From: Amycolatopsis endophytica
GTDB lineage: Bacteria > Actinomycetota > Actinomycetes > Mycobacteriales > Pseudonocardiaceae
DNA: 64,000 bases
Direction of reading: 5' to 3'
NCBI RefSeq assembly: GCF_013410405.1
Contig: NZ_JACCFK010000002.1
Location: 1,798,001 to 1,862,000, forward strand
Shown piece by piece: positions 32,598 through 41,911 of the stretch; the stretch's first letter is position 1, and every line of letters starts with the position of its first letter. The notes beneath the pieces are model-generated. The model was not told where the DNA came from and made no database searches. It saw only the letters and a program-made list of their open reading frames with translations. The translations under genes and the position numbers were made by a program.

Positions 32598-34487
32598 TCA
32601 GCCCAGCCCGCCGATGGCCTGCACCTTGAGCGCCTTGCGGTACTCCTCCAGCGCGACGAGGTCCCCGAACAGCGCGCGGTAGTCGTCGGCCGCCTCGATC
32701 GGCGACAGCCGCTGCAGCCGGGACTTGATCTCGGCGATCTGCCGCCCGACCAGATTCTCCTGCACCGCGGCGATCATGCTGCCGATGTAGTGCCCGTCGG
32801 CCTCTCCCCTGGCGCGCAACGGTTCCACGGCCAGTTCCGACAACAGCGACCGCACGGGGCCCTCGGCCGTGTGCGGGCTCGCGGCGTCGATCAGCGCGGG
32901 ACCGGCCAGTCCGCTGCTCGTGCCGCCCGCCTTGAGGACCGCACGATGCACGGCGACGTACGCGGGGTGTGTGAACGCTTCTTCGGGCAACGCGTCGTAC
33001 TCCGGCCCCGCGTAGGCCGGTTCCTGCAGCGCCGCCTTGAGCACCTCGCGCTGCGCCATCAGCCGCGGGTCCTTCGGGTCCGGTCGCGGCACGTCCGCCG
33101 CCGGTGTCGCGCCGTTCACGCGCTGCGGCTGCCTGCGCCCGCCCGTCCTGACCGCGCCGCCGTTGCTCTCCCGCACCCGCCGCACGACCATGGCCTCGTC
33201 CTGCCAGCCCACCCACCACGACAGCTTCGTCGCGTAGCCGTCCCGCTTCGCCCGGTCCTTGATCCGCGCCACCAGCGGCACCGTGCGCTGCAGCGCGGCG
33301 ACCTGGCCGTCGACCGAGTCCAGGTCGTACTCGCGCAGGATGCTGCGGATCGCGAACTCGAACAGCGGCGTCCGGCGGGCGACCAGATCGCGCACCGACG
33401 CCTCACCCTTGGCCTGCCGAAGGTCGCACGGGTCCATGCCCTCGGGCGCGACCGCGATGTAGGTCTGCCCGGCGAAGGTCTGCTCCCCCTCGAACGCTTT
33501 CAGCGCTGCCTTCTGGCCCGCCTCGTCGCCGTCGAAGGTGAAGATGATCTCGCCGCGGAACGCGTCGTCGTCCATCAGCAGGCGGCGCAGCACCTTCATG
33601 TGATCCTCGCCGAACGCCGTCCCGCACGAGGCGACCGCCGTCGGCACCCCCGAGGCGTGCATGGCCATCACGTCGGTGTAGCCCTCGACGACGACCACCT
33701 GGTGCCGTTTGGCGATCTCGCGCTTGGCCAGGTCGAGCCCGAACAGCACCTGCGACTTCTTGTACACCGGGCTTTCGCTGGTGTTGAGGTACTTGGCCTG
33801 GATCGGGTCGTCGTCGTGCAGCCGCCGCGCGCCGAACCCGACGACATCGCCGGACAGATCGCGGATCGGCCACACCAGCCGCCGGTGGAACCGGTCGATC
33901 GGGCCCTGGCGCCCCTCCTTGACCAGCTGGGCCTTGAGCAGCTCGGTCAGCTCGAACCCGCGGTTGAGCAGGTGCTTGGTCAGCTTGTCCCACCCGTGCG
34001 GCGCGTAGCCGCAGGTGAACGTGCGGGCCGCGGCCTCGTCGAAGCCGCGCTGGGCGAGGAACTCGCGCGCGGCCTGCGCCTCGGGCGTGCGCAGCTGCTC
34101 GGCGTAGAACTCCGCGGCGACCTTGTGGGCCTCGACCATCCGGGTGCGCGTGCCGCGATCGCGCTGGACGCTGCCACCGCCCCCCTCGTAGGTGAGCCGG
34201 AACCCGACGCGGTCGGCCAGCCGCTCGACCGCCTCGACGAACGGCAGGTGGTCGATCTTCATCAGGAACTTGATGACGTCGCCACCCTCGCCGCAGCCGA
34301 AGCAGTGGAAGGTGCCGTGTGTGGGGCGGACGTTGAACGACGGCGTCTTCTCGTCGTGGAACGGGCACAGCCCCTTGAGCGCTCCCCCACCGGCGTTGCG
34401 CAGGGCCACGTAGTCGCCCACGACCTCGTCGATCCGGTTGCGCTGCCGCACCTCCGCGATGTCACTGTCCCGGATCCGGCCTGCCAC
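32598..34487 (-). CDS. dnaG: DNA primase DnaG
   Basis: 629 residues from GTG 34487; the frame upstream to 35525 is shadow of the sigma-factor gene. CHC2 zinc-binding domain at the start (LCPFHDEKTPSF, then FHCFGCGEGGDV), the catalytic core with LVWPIRDLSGDVVGFGAR, TOPRIM motifs VVVVEGYTDVMAM and IIFTFDGDEAGQKAA, and a helicase-binding C-terminal domain. It makes RNA primers at the replication fork together with DnaB. Divergent from the SigJ-like gene. In mycobacteria dnaG is likewise beside dgt; here five genes separate them. Confidence 0.93.
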   Translation of the reverse strand: MAGRIRDSDIAEVRQRNRIDEVVGDYVALRNAGGGALKGLCPFHDEKTPSFNVRPTHGTFHCFGCGEGGDVIKFLMKIDHLPFVEAVERLADRVGFRLTYEGGGGSVQRDRGTRTRMVEAHKVAAEFYAEQLRTPEAQAAREFLAQRGFDEAAARTFTCGYAPHGWDKLTKHLLNRGFELTELLKAQLVKEGRQGPIDRFHRRLVWPIRDLSGDVVGFGARRLHDDDPIQAKYLNTSESPVYKKSQVLFGLDLAKREIAKRHQVVVVEGYTDVMAMHASGVPTAVASCGTAFGEDHMKVLRRLLMDDDAFRGEIIFTFDGDEAGQKAALKAFEGEQTFAGQTYIAVAPEGMDPCDLRQAKGEASVRDLVARRTPLFEFAIRSILREYDLDSVDGQVAALQRTVPLVARIKDRAKRDGYATKLSWWVGWQDEAMVVRRVRESNGGAVRTGGRRQPQRVNGATPAADVPRPDPKDPRLMAQREVLKAALQEPAYAGPEYDALPEEAFTHPAYVAVHRAVLKAGGTSSGLAGPALIDAASPHTAEGPVRSLLSELAVEPLRARGEADGHYIGSMIAAVQENLVGRQIAEIKSRLQRLSPIEAADDYRALFGDLVALEEYRKALKVQAIGGLG

Positions 34488-34538
34488 GAGGACCAGTCTA
34501 GTGACCGGCGGGACCGGGTCGTACGGCACACTCGGTCC

Positions 34539-35483
34539 GTGAACACGCTCGATGACCTCGCCGCGGAGTTCGCCGGGCTGCGCGCGCACCTGACCGCCGT
34601 GGCCTACCGGTTGACCGGCTCGGTGAGCGACGCCGAGGACGCGGTGCAGGAGTCGTGGCTGCGGCTCGCCGCGCTCGACGGGGACCGCCGGGCGGAGATC
34701 AAGGAGCTGCGTGCCTGGCTGACGACGGTAGTCGGACGGATCTGCCTCGACCGGCTGCGCTCGGCGACCACGCGCCGCGAGACCTACGTCGGTCAGTGGC
34801 TGCCGGAGCCGATCGTCACTGCACTGGGCGCGCCGCCGTCGGAGGACCCGCTGGAGGCCGCGGTCCGCGACGAGGGCGTGCGGATGGCGGCGATGGTCGT
34901 GCTCGACCGGCTCACCCCCGAGCAGCGGGTCGCGTTCGTGCTGCATGACGCGTTCTCCGTGCCGTTCGACGAGATCGCGGACATCCTCGGCATCAGCACG
35001 GCGACGGCGCGGCAGCACGCGTCGCGGGGACGGCGTGCGCTCGACGACGCGCAGCCGCCCGCGCGCGCGAGCATGGCCGAGCAGCAGGAGGTGCTCAACC
35101 GGTTCGTGGCGGCGCTGGTGTCCGGCGACGTGCGGGCGCTGGCCGAGGTGCTGCACCCCGACGTCGTGCTCATCGGCGACAGCGACGGCAAGGCCAAGAC
35201 GACCGCGCGGGTCATGGTCGGCGCCGACAAGATCATCCGCTTCTTCACCGGCCTGCTGCGGATGTACCGGCCGGGCGCGCTCACCTCCGGCCGTCCGGTG
35301 CTGGTCAACGGCGATCTCGGGCTCTACCTCCCGCCGTCCCCCGGTGGGGAGGGCTACCGGGACCTGGACGCGCACCTGCAGACCATGACCATCCGGGACG
35401 GCCTGGTCGTCGCGGTCTACGACCAGGCCAACCCGGACAAGCTCACCCGGGCAGCGGAACCCGGCACGCGTCCCCGGACGTGA
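34539..35483 (+). CDS. sigJ: ECF sigma factor of the SigJ type with SnoaL-like C-terminus
   Basis: 314 residues from GTG 34539. Region 2 (VAYRLTGSVSDAEDAVQESW), region 4 (RVAFVLHDAFSVPFDEIADI, then LGISTATARQHASRGRRAL), and a C-terminal SnoaL-like domain of about 110 residues (LVSGDVRALAEVLHPDVVLI, then DGLVVAVYDQANPDKL). This is the ECF41/SigJ layout, in which the SnoaL-like extension regulates activity in place of an anti-sigma factor. As usual for the group it is paired with a carboxymuconolactone-decarboxylase-like gene, here convergent with a 41-bp overlap of 3' ends. Confidence 0.9.
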   Translation: MNTLDDLAAEFAGLRAHLTAVAYRLTGSVSDAEDAVQESWLRLAALDGDRRAEIKELRAWLTTVVGRICLDRLRSATTRRETYVGQWLPEPIVTALGAPPSEDPLEAAVRDEGVRMAAMVVLDRLTPEQRVAFVLHDAFSVPFDEIADILGISTATARQHASRGRRALDDAQPPARASMAEQQEVLNRFVAALVSGDVRALAEVLHPDVVLIGDSDGKAKTTARVMVGADKIIRFFTGLLRMYRPGALTSGRPVLVNGDLGLYLPPSPGGEGYRDLDAHLQTMTIRDGLVVAVYDQANPDKLTRAAEPGTRPRT

Positions 35484-36012
35484 AGCCCTGGTCGGTGATG
35501 TCGAGCGCGCTGTTGGTGCGGGCACGCAGGTTCTCCAGGCCGATGAGGTAGGTCAGCTCCCACAGCCCGGCGCGGCCGAACTCGCGTTCCAGCTCGGCGA
35601 CCTGCCCATCGGTCACGGAGACCGGGGTGTCGGACATCGCGTCGGCGTAGGCGAGGGCGAGCCGTTCCTGGTGCGTGAACAGGTCGGACGTGGCGTAGTC
35701 GTCGATGTTTTTCAAGCGCTCGATGTCCAGGCCGTGGTGCTTCTGCAGCATCGTGCCGAAGTCGACGCACCACGAGCAGCCCAGCCGCACGGCCGTCCGG
35801 TACTGGGCCAGTTCCTGGATGTTGACCGGCAGGTTCTTGACCGCCTTCGCCACGAGCAACTCGTGGATCCCGCTGGCCCGCAGCAGGGCCGGCTGGTGCG
35901 CGGCGACCGCGAACGGCTCGGGCACCGCGCCGAAGCGCCGGATCGCGAAGCGGTACAGGAGCTTCGTGAGCAGGCCGGCGTCCTTGGTGGCTACGACGGG
36001 GATGCGTGGCAT
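35443..36012 (-). CDS. Carboxymuconolactone decarboxylase / AhpD-like protein
   Basis: 189 residues from ATG 36012 after GAGGAGGGACC. The CMD core has the redox motif GCSWCVDFG (CxxC) near residues 78-86, with YRTAVRL before it and DLFTHQERLALAYADAMSD after. AhpD-like proteins cycle a disulfide in peroxide defence. ECF41-type sigma factors typically control such a gene; here the partner is the adjacent convergent SigJ-like gene, which makes this its likely target. No promoter matching that regulon was verified. Confidence 0.88.
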   Translation of the reverse strand: MPRIPVVATKDAGLLTKLLYRFAIRRFGAVPEPFAVAAHQPALLRASGIHELLVAKAVKNLPVNIQELAQYRTAVRLGCSWCVDFGTMLQKHHGLDIERLKNIDDYATSDLFTHQERLALAYADAMSDTPVSVTDGQVAELEREFGRAGLWELTYLIGLENLRARTNSALDITDQGFTSGDACRVPLPG

Positions 36013-36156
36013 GGTCCCTCCTCGGATGGTGGTTCTACCGAGGGGACGAGACGGCGCGGCGGGGTGTGACAGCGAGGGTGCGGGAGCCGCAGCAGACCGG
36101 CTGGGTGGTCATCCCGCTGGTGGCGTGGGCGGCCGGTAGTCGGTCGCCTTGGGTTC

Positions 36157-36239
36157 GACCTCCCCCGCCCCTCATTGCGGAGTGCTTTAGTCGCTGAGCA
36201 GCGACCAAAGCGGGCTAGAGATGAGGGTGGGGGGAGGTC
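36157..36239. repeat. Nested palindromic element (REP/MITE-like), 83 bp
   Basis: The outer arms 36157-36175 and 36221-36239 form a 19-bp stem with two mismatches. Inside, GCTTTAGTCGCT (36184-36195) pairs with AGCGACCAAAGC (36200-36211) with one mismatch around a GAGC loop. The element fills part of a gene-free gap of about 340 bp. The two-stem design recalls REP or MITE sequences. A second nested palindrome with a different sequence occurs at 52428-52493. Confidence 0.6.
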
Positions 36240-36284
36240 CGGGCAGGGTGTAGGCCGGCTTGCGTTGCCGGGTGGCGGTCCCGG

Positions 36285-36351
36285 AAGGGCAAACACGCCA
36301 GCGGGAACGGCCAACACGGCGCCCGGAGCGGCCAACACGGGCGTGTTGGCC
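36285..36351. repeat. AACACG-type short repeats with a terminal hairpin
   Basis: Three degenerate units of about 20 bp containing GGGCAAACACGCC, CGGCCAACACGGCGC and CGGCCAACACG. The last forms a perfect 10-bp hairpin GGCCAACACG/CGTGTTGGCC (36330-36351), three bases past the stop of the minus-strand membrane-protein gene, so it may serve as its terminator. The same unit family recurs at 52591-52720. Confidence 0.65.
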
Positions 36352-36354
36352 GGA

Positions 36355-38139
36355 TCAGCTTCGCAGGGCGCGCACGTCCCAGACCCAGACGCCGTCCACG
36401 TACTGGGCGGAGCCGCCGAGCAGCTGGTCAACGGTCTGGTGCAGGGCGTTGCCGTTGGTGACCGGGGCCAGCACGACGGCGTCGGCCTTCCAGTATTTCA
36501 GGTCCTCGACCGCCTGGGCACGCTGATCGACCGTCACCTCGGGGACCTGGCCGTCCTCACGGACATCGGCCAGCAGCTTCGCCGTCGGGCGCTCCACGGC
36601 CCCGTACCGGCCGCGCTTGTCACCCGGCCCGCTCGGGCCGACGAAGTACCCGTCCGCCAACGGAAAGCCCAAGTCGGCCTCGACCTGCCAGGTCAGGGCA
36701 CGTGCGTCGCCACTGCCGGGCAACGGCACGACGACCACCGAGCCGTCACTGACGTACTGCTTCCACGCCCCGTCCGCGAAGAACACGGGCGTCTCGGGGC
36801 GGATGTAGGTCTTCAACGGCGTCGGTGCGACCGGGAGCAGCACCGCGACCAGCGCGCCCAGCCACAGGAAACGCACCGGCAGGTCGCGGTCACGGAAGGA
36901 CGGCGCCGCCTGGAACACGCGGTCCGTCGCGATCGCCAGCAACGCGGCGACGGCCGGGATGCAGCCGATGGCCAGCCTCGACTCCAGCAGCGAGTCGAAC
37001 AGCGGCAGCTCCGCCAGCAGCTTCCACGGGCCGGGAATGCCGGTCTCCTCGTGGTTCACGATCAACTGGACGCCCAGCGACAGCCACGCCATCAGGAACA
37101 TCGAGATCGCGATCGCGCGCGCGACCACGTTGCGCCACAACCAGATCGTCAGCACGACCATCAGCACGATCAGCGGCCAGCCGAAGAACGCGTTCTCCTC
37201 GGTGCGGTTCATCGACACGTCGGCCGCCGCTTCGGGCGTGCCCCCGATGGACTCGGTCGCGAACCGCGTGAACGCCGCGGTGTCGTTGCCGACCGAGCCG
37301 TGCTCCAGTGTGCGGTAGCTCTGCGGGCCGAGGAACTGCCACCACAGCGGGTAGATCGCGATCGCGACCGCAACGACCGCCGCGATGACCAGGCCACCGG
37401 CCATCGGCTTGACCATGCGCAGCGCCTCGCGCGGACGCGACGCGGCGTAACCGGCGGCGAACAGCACGAACGCCATCATCATGATCAGTAGCGGTTCCTC
37501 GCCCAGGAACACCTGGTAGGCGAGCATCAGGCCGAGGATGATGCCGTCGCGCACCGGCCGCTGCCCCTGCGCGAGGCGGATCAGCCGCATCACGATGAAC
37601 GGGATGAGGAACAGCACCACGAAGTTCGGGTGCGCGTTGCCGTGCGAGATCATCGCCGGCGCGAACCCGCAGAACGCGCCGCCGATCGCGGCCGCCGTGC
37701 GCGAGCCGACCAGATGCCGCGAAAACACCCAGTACCAGGCGATCGACGTGCCCGCGAGACCACCGGTGAGCGCGATCGCCCAGGTCACGGTGGGGCCGAA
37801 GAGCTGCGTGATCGGCGAGAGCGGGATGCTCAGGCCGAACATGGCCGTGTTGGCCATCAGGTTCACGCCGTCGGGAAAGTTCTGCAGATCGGTGCCCAGC
37901 GGGTTCTGCCAGGTGAACACCGAGTGGGCGGCGACGGCGAAGAACCATTCCCACATGTTCTGGTCCTGGCCGCTGTTGTACATGTAACCGCCGCGGGTGA
38001 GGTTGACCCACAGCCCGGCGTAGAGGATGAACGCGGCGATGACGTAGAGACCGATGACCAGCGCGTCGGCGCGGCCGAACCGGCGCCGTTTCTCGTCCAC
38101 CTCGGGCACGACCTCGGGCGCCTCCAGCAAAGCGGTCAC
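36355..38139 (-). CDS. Polytopic membrane protein, GT-C glycosyltransferase-like
   Basis: 594 residues from GTG 38139, 13 bp after the serpin stop. About eleven to twelve hydrophobic helices with a large first extracellular loop (LTRGGYMYNSGQDQNMWEWF, then HSVFTWQNPLGTDLQNFPDG), the position where GT-C enzymes keep catalytic Asp/Glu residues. The final 130 residues are outside the membrane and begin VVVPLPGSGDARALTWQVE. Comparable mycobacterial proteins are annotated as membrane glycosyltransferases. A lipid-linked sugar donor is expected but not shown. Confidence 0.75.
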   Translation of the reverse strand: MTALLEAPEVVPEVDEKRRRFGRADALVIGLYVIAAFILYAGLWVNLTRGGYMYNSGQDQNMWEWFFAVAAHSVFTWQNPLGTDLQNFPDGVNLMANTAMFGLSIPLSPITQLFGPTVTWAIALTGGLAGTSIAWYWVFSRHLVGSRTAAAIGGAFCGFAPAMISHGNAHPNFVVLFLIPFIVMRLIRLAQGQRPVRDGIILGLMLAYQVFLGEEPLLIMMMAFVLFAAGYAASRPREALRMVKPMAGGLVIAAVVAVAIAIYPLWWQFLGPQSYRTLEHGSVGNDTAAFTRFATESIGGTPEAAADVSMNRTEENAFFGWPLIVLMVVLTIWLWRNVVARAIAISMFLMAWLSLGVQLIVNHEETGIPGPWKLLAELPLFDSLLESRLAIGCIPAVAALLAIATDRVFQAAPSFRDRDLPVRFLWLGALVAVLLPVAPTPLKTYIRPETPVFFADGAWKQYVSDGSVVVVPLPGSGDARALTWQVEADLGFPLADGYFVGPSGPGDKRGRYGAVERPTAKLLADVREDGQVPEVTVDQRAQAVEDLKYWKADAVVLAPVTNGNALHQTVDQLLGGSAQYVDGVWVWDVRALRS

Positions 38140-38152
38140 TTCTTCTTCACCC

Positions 38153-39268
38153 TCAGGGCTCGACAACGCGGGCGAAAAAGTAGACCACACCCGTGCGGGC
38201 GTGCCGCACGAGGAGCAGGAAAGGCCGGTCGACGCGCACCTCGACCGGATCGGACGGGCGGACCATGGACAGGGTGCGGATCATGACGGCGGTGGCCGCG
38301 GCGCCCTCCAGGCCCTGTTCGTCGAGCTTGAGGACGGACTGGTGCTGCACGGCCGAGACGTAGGCGCGCGGATCCGGGGTGAGGTTGCCGAGATCGGCTT
38401 CGCCCGCCTGGAAGAGGGTCCGGACGCCGAGCCGCCGCAGGGCGCCGGTGAGGTCGGACGGCACGTCCAGGCCGATCTTCGGCAGGTGCAGATCGACCTG
38501 GGTCTGTTTCGGCGCGGCGAGGAGGTCCGCGAGCCGGTCCGCGTCGAGATCCGGCTCCTGGTTCGCGAGGTCGTCGTCGGGCAGCAGGACGGTCGCGGTG
38601 ACGCCGCCGGCGCCGGGCAGCTCGACGACCTGCCAGCCGTCGGTCCGGGCGTGGCCGAGGCGCTCGGACTGGCGCATCATCTTCACCCGGCGCGGTCCGC
38701 CCGGGCTGTGGAACTGCTCGTCGCGGGTGTTGGCGTCGCGGAACGGGTGCTGCCAGGCGGCCTTGAGGTAGAGGGCGTTGACCAGGCTCGCGACCGTGTT
38801 CGCGTCGACCGAGCCCGGGGGCAGCAGCTCCGGGATGAGATCGCGGGTGGTCTCCGCGATGTCGGCGTTGATGGCCCGGCGGGCGGCCTCCGGATCGGCG
38901 ACGAACGGTGCGGATTTGCTGCTCGCGCCCGGCCAGCCGCCGAGGTCGGCCAGGAAACCGTCGTGGACGGGCAGCTCGTCCCAGGCCCACAGCGTGTTCG
39001 CCACGGCGAGCACCGGGTTCTCCTGACGGCCGCCCTCGTCGAGGGTGGCCGCGGCGCGGAGCAGGTCGGCCTGCTTGGCGATGTCCGGGTCACCACCGGT
39101 GAGCAGCCGCAACAGCTCCTCCGCGGCGGGGCCGCGCGCGGCCTGGGCGGCCAGGCCCAGCGCGCTGGCGATCGAGTACGGCGAGACAACCGAGCCGCCC
39201 CCGCCCTCGGCGACGACCCGGTGCACCGCGAGGCTGAACTTCAGATGCTCACGTTCCGGCGTGGTCAC
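38153..39268 (-). CDS. Serpin-family proteinase inhibitor
   Basis: 371 residues from GTG 39268 after GGGAGC, with no signal peptide. Serpin landmarks: GGSVVSPYSIASALGLAAQ at the start, LVNALYLKAAWQHPF, and a reactive-centre region DEQGLEGAAATAVMIRTLSM followed by VRVDRPFLLLVRHARTGVVY. The hinge has the small-residue run (GAAATA) of inhibitory serpins, so it should be able to trap a protease. Bacterial serpins are uncommon and their targets mostly unknown. It is co-oriented with the membrane glycosyltransferase-like gene, which starts 13 bp after it. Confidence 0.88.
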   Translation of the reverse strand: MTTPEREHLKFSLAVHRVVAEGGGGSVVSPYSIASALGLAAQAARGPAAEELLRLLTGGDPDIAKQADLLRAAATLDEGGRQENPVLAVANTLWAWDELPVHDGFLADLGGWPGASSKSAPFVADPEAARRAINADIAETTRDLIPELLPPGSVDANTVASLVNALYLKAAWQHPFRDANTRDEQFHSPGGPRRVKMMRQSERLGHARTDGWQVVELPGAGGVTATVLLPDDDLANQEPDLDADRLADLLAAPKQTQVDLHLPKIGLDVPSDLTGALRRLGVRTLFQAGEADLGNLTPDPRAYVSAVQHQSVLKLDEQGLEGAAATAVMIRTLSMVRPSDPVEVRVDRPFLLLVRHARTGVVYFFARVVEP

Positions 39269-39336
39269 GCTCCCGACGCTACCGGACGCGCCGTGCGGCG
39301 CCGGTGACGTGCGCGACCGGATGACGAGGACAGCGC

Positions 39337-40578
39337 TCAGTGGCGGCCGGTGTGCCAGCGGTGCCAGGCGTGGGCCTGGGCGTCGGTGAGGGAGGCGACC
39401 TGGTCGATGGCCACACGCAGGCGGGCGGGGTCGTCGGCGGCCGCGTGCCACGCCGGGTGGAAGGCGGCCTCCAGGGGCTCCGGGCCGCGCTCCACCAGGA
39501 TCGTGACCAGCTCGGCGAGCACCTGACGCTGGCCCTCCTGCATGGACAGCCGCCGCGGATCGCTCATCACGTAACGCAGCGCGAGCGCCTTGAGCAGCGC
39601 GACCTCGGCCGCCACGCGCTCCGGCATCTCCAGCGTCGCCTCGTAGCGGGTCAGCGGACCCTCACCGTAGGCCGCGCGCGTGCCCGTGACCGCTGCCGAG
39701 GCGAAGCGGCCGACCAGCTCGCTGGTCATCCGTTTCAACGCGGTCTGCGCCGGGTCGAAGCCGGGACGCGCCACCTCCGCGACGACCGGCAGGTCCAGCA
39801 GGTCCCGCGCCGCGCCCTCCAGCGCGGACACCGACAGCCGCGAGAAGTGCTTCGCGGCCAGCCCGGCCACCGCCGCCCGCTCACCCGGATCGGCCAGCAC
39901 GGACAGTGAGATGCGGCCCGCCAGCACCCCGTCCTCGACGTCGTGCACGGAATAGGCCACGTCGTCGGCCCAGTCCATGATCTGCGCCTCCAGGCAGGTG
40001 CGGCCTTCCGGCGCACCATCCCGCATCCAGTCGAACACCTCCCGGTCGTCGTCGTACACCCCGAACTTCGCCGCGCCCGCCCGCCGCGGCCACGGGTACT
40101 TCGTGGCCGCGTCCAGGCACGCGCGCGTCAGGTTCAGCCCGGCCGATTCGACCTTCGGCTCCAGCCGGGTGAGGATGCGCAGCGTCTGCGCGTTGGCCTC
40201 GAACCCGCCGCACGCCTGGCCCACGTCGTCGAGCGCCTTCTCGCCGTTGTGCCCGAACGGCGGGTGCCCGATGTCGTGCGCCAGCCCCGCCGTATCCGCC
40301 AGGTCCGGGTCGGCGCCCAGTTCCTCGGCGATGCCACGGCCGATCTGCGCGACCTCCAGCGAGTGCGTCAACCGCGTGCGGGGCACGCCGCTGACCTCGG
40401 CGCCCTCCCCCGGCCCGACGACCTGCGTCTTGCCCGCCAGCCTGCGCAGGGCCGCGGAATGCAGCACGCGCGCCCGGTCACGCGCGAACGCACTCCGCCC
40501 GTCCGGCCGCGACCCGGTGAGCGCCGCCCCCTTGGGCGCCTCGCCGAGCCACCGCTGCTGATCGTGCTCGCTGTACAC
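39337..40578 (-). CDS. dgt: dGTP triphosphohydrolase (dGTPase)
   Basis: 413 residues. The HD-domain ligands appear as [17 protein letters not shown] (first His), [19 protein letters not shown] (His-Asp with the dGTPase signature), and [15 protein letters not shown] (distal Asp). The start [20 protein letters not shown] with RLAGKTQVV is diagnostic for the family. It hydrolyses dNTPs to the nucleoside and tripolyphosphate, which controls dNTP pools. Mycobacteria have the same gene near dnaG. Confidence 0.92.
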   Translation of the reverse strand: MYSEHDQQRWLGEAPKGAALTGSRPDGRSAFARDRARVLHSAALRRLAGKTQVVGPGEGAEVSGVPRTRLTHSLEVAQIGRGIAEELGADPDLADTAGLAHDIGHPPFGHNGEKALDDVGQACGGFEANAQTLRILTRLEPKVESAGLNLTRACLDAATKYPWPRRAGAAKFGVYDDDREVFDWMRDGAPEGRTCLEAQIMDWADDVAYSVHDVEDGVLAGRISLSVLADPGERAAVAGLAAKHFSRLSVSALEGAARDLLDLPVVAEVARPGFDPAQTALKRMTSELVGRFASAAVTGTRAAYGEGPLTRYEATLEMPERVAAEVALLKALALRYVMSDPRRLSMQEGQRQVLAELVTILVERGPEPLEAAFHPAWHAAADDPARLRVAIDQVASLTDAQAHAWHRWHTGRH

Positions 40579-40647
40579 CCCGCAACTCTACGGGTACCCA
40601 CCGACAGTTTCCGGTCCACGCGGCGACGAGCAGGCGAAATGGAGACG

Positions 40648-41280
40648 TCAGCGCAGCCCGGTGCCGCCGATGTCGTCGGCCGGGGTCTTGGTCAGCCGGT
40701 AGAACAACAGGGCGCCGGTCTCGCGGTAGATGTAGGCGAACTGGGTTTCCCTGGTCTGCACGATGGGCCCGCTGTGGGTCGGCGAGGTCCAGGTGTCCAT
40801 TCCGGAGTCATCGGCCATGATGCGGGCGCGCAGCGAGTGCCACGGGTCGCTGACGAGCACCGCCGTGTGCCAGCCGCGCTCGTCGAACGTGTCCGCGACC
40901 GCGCGGAGGCTGCCGAGCGTGTCGCTGCCCTCGCCGACCGCCACGGTGTCCTCGCTCGGCACGCCCTGTTCGACCAGCCAGCCCGCTCCCGCCGAGGCTT
41001 CGGTGTAGTTGTCGCCCTCGCGGTTGCCGCCCGCGGTGACGATCCGGTCGGCGACCCCGTCCTCGTAGAGCTGCATCGCCTTCCGCAGACGGGACTGGAA
41101 GATCGGCGACGGTTTCCCGTTGTACTGCGCCGCTCCGAGCACCACGATCGCGTCGGCGTGGTGGCGGTCGTCCTCGCGCGCGACCTGCCACACCCGGAAC
41201 GCCGTCCCGCCCGCCACCATCACGAGCACCAGGACCGTGCCCAGCACGGCCCGGCGCGTCCAGCTCACCCGATCACCCAT
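40648..41280 (-). CDS. YdcF-family (DUF218) membrane-anchored protein
   Basis: 210 residues from ATG 41280; another ATG nine bases earlier is possible. An N-terminal helix (RRAVLGTVLVLVMVAGGTAF) anchors the protein. The DUF218 domain follows: DAIVVLGAAQYNGKPSPIFQ, then RIVTAGGNREGDNYTEA, and a VSDPWHSLRARIM segment with the conserved His. The related SanA/ElyC proteins act in envelope integrity. Substrate unknown. It is followed by the two-component genes in the same neighbourhood but faces its own 25-bp gap. Confidence 0.85.
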   Translation of the reverse strand: MGDRVSWTRRAVLGTVLVLVMVAGGTAFRVWQVAREDDRHHADAIVVLGAAQYNGKPSPIFQSRLRKAMQLYEDGVADRIVTAGGNREGDNYTEASAGAGWLVEQGVPSEDTVAVGEGSDTLGSLRAVADTFDERGWHTAVLVSDPWHSLRARIMADDSGMDTWTSPTHSGPIVQTRETQFAYIYRETGALLFYRLTKTPADDIGGTGLR

Positions 41281-41305
41281 CCCGGTCATCCTCGCAGACG
41301 GCCCG

Positions 41306-41911
41306 TCACAGCCAGCCCCGCTCCTCCGCCAGCCGGACGGCTTCGGCGCGCGTGCGGGCGCCCGTCTTGCCGATCGCGGCGGACAGGTGGTTGCGCACGG
41401 TCCCTTCGGACAGATGCAGGCGACGTGCCACATCGGACACCGTGCCGCCGTCGCTGGCCGCGAGCAGCACCTCGTGCTCGCGCGGGGTCAACGGGCTCGC
41501 CCCGGTGGCCAGCGACTCGGCGGCCAGCGCCGGGTCCACCACGCGCAGTCCAGTGTGGACCCGACGGACGGCGTCGACGAGTTGTTCCGGCGGCGAGTCC
41601 TTCACGACGAACCCCGCGGCGCCCGCGGCCATCGCGCGAGCCAGGTAGCCGGGGCGGCCGAACGTCGTGCACACGATGATCCGGCACGAGGGCAGCGCCG
41701 TGTGCAGCTCGGCGGCCGCGGTGAGCCCGTCCTTGCCGGGCATCTGGACGTCGAGCAGCGCCACGTCGGGCGCGCTCTCCTTCGCCGCCGCCAGCACCTC
41801 GTCACCCGAGCCGACCTGGCCGACCACCTCGATGTCCGGTTCCAGTCCCAGCACGGTCGCCAGCGCGCCGCGCACCATCGCCTGGTCGTCGGCCAGCAGA
41901 ACGCGGATCAC
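41306..41911 (-). CDS. NarL/LuxR-type response regulator
   Basis: 201 residues from GTG 41911, overlapping the kinase stop by four bases. Receiver domain: VLLADDQ (acidic pocket), VALLDVQMPGKDG (phospho-acceptor Asp near 52) and FVVKDS (Lys). Output domain: LTPREHEVLLAASDGGTVSD, ARRLHLSEGTVRNHLSAAIG. It is partnered with the histidine kinase and the ABC exporter in a four-gene operon, so it probably regulates that exporter or is regulated through it (inference). Confidence 0.92.
   Translation of the reverse strand: MIRVLLADDQAMVRGALATVLGLEPDIEVVGQVGSGDEVLAAAKESAPDVALLDVQMPGKDGLTAAAELHTALPSCRIIVCTTFGRPGYLARAMAAGAAGFVVKDSPPEQLVDAVRRVHTGLRVVDPALAAESLATGASPLTPREHEVLLAASDGGTVSDVARRLHLSEGTVRNHLSAAIGKTGARTRAEAVRLAEERGWL

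Noticed and set aside
31653..34538. Plus-strand open frame leading into the SigJ-like gene
   Set aside because: It is antisense shadow of tam, the 173-residue gene and dnaG; the true sigma-factor start is GTG 34539.
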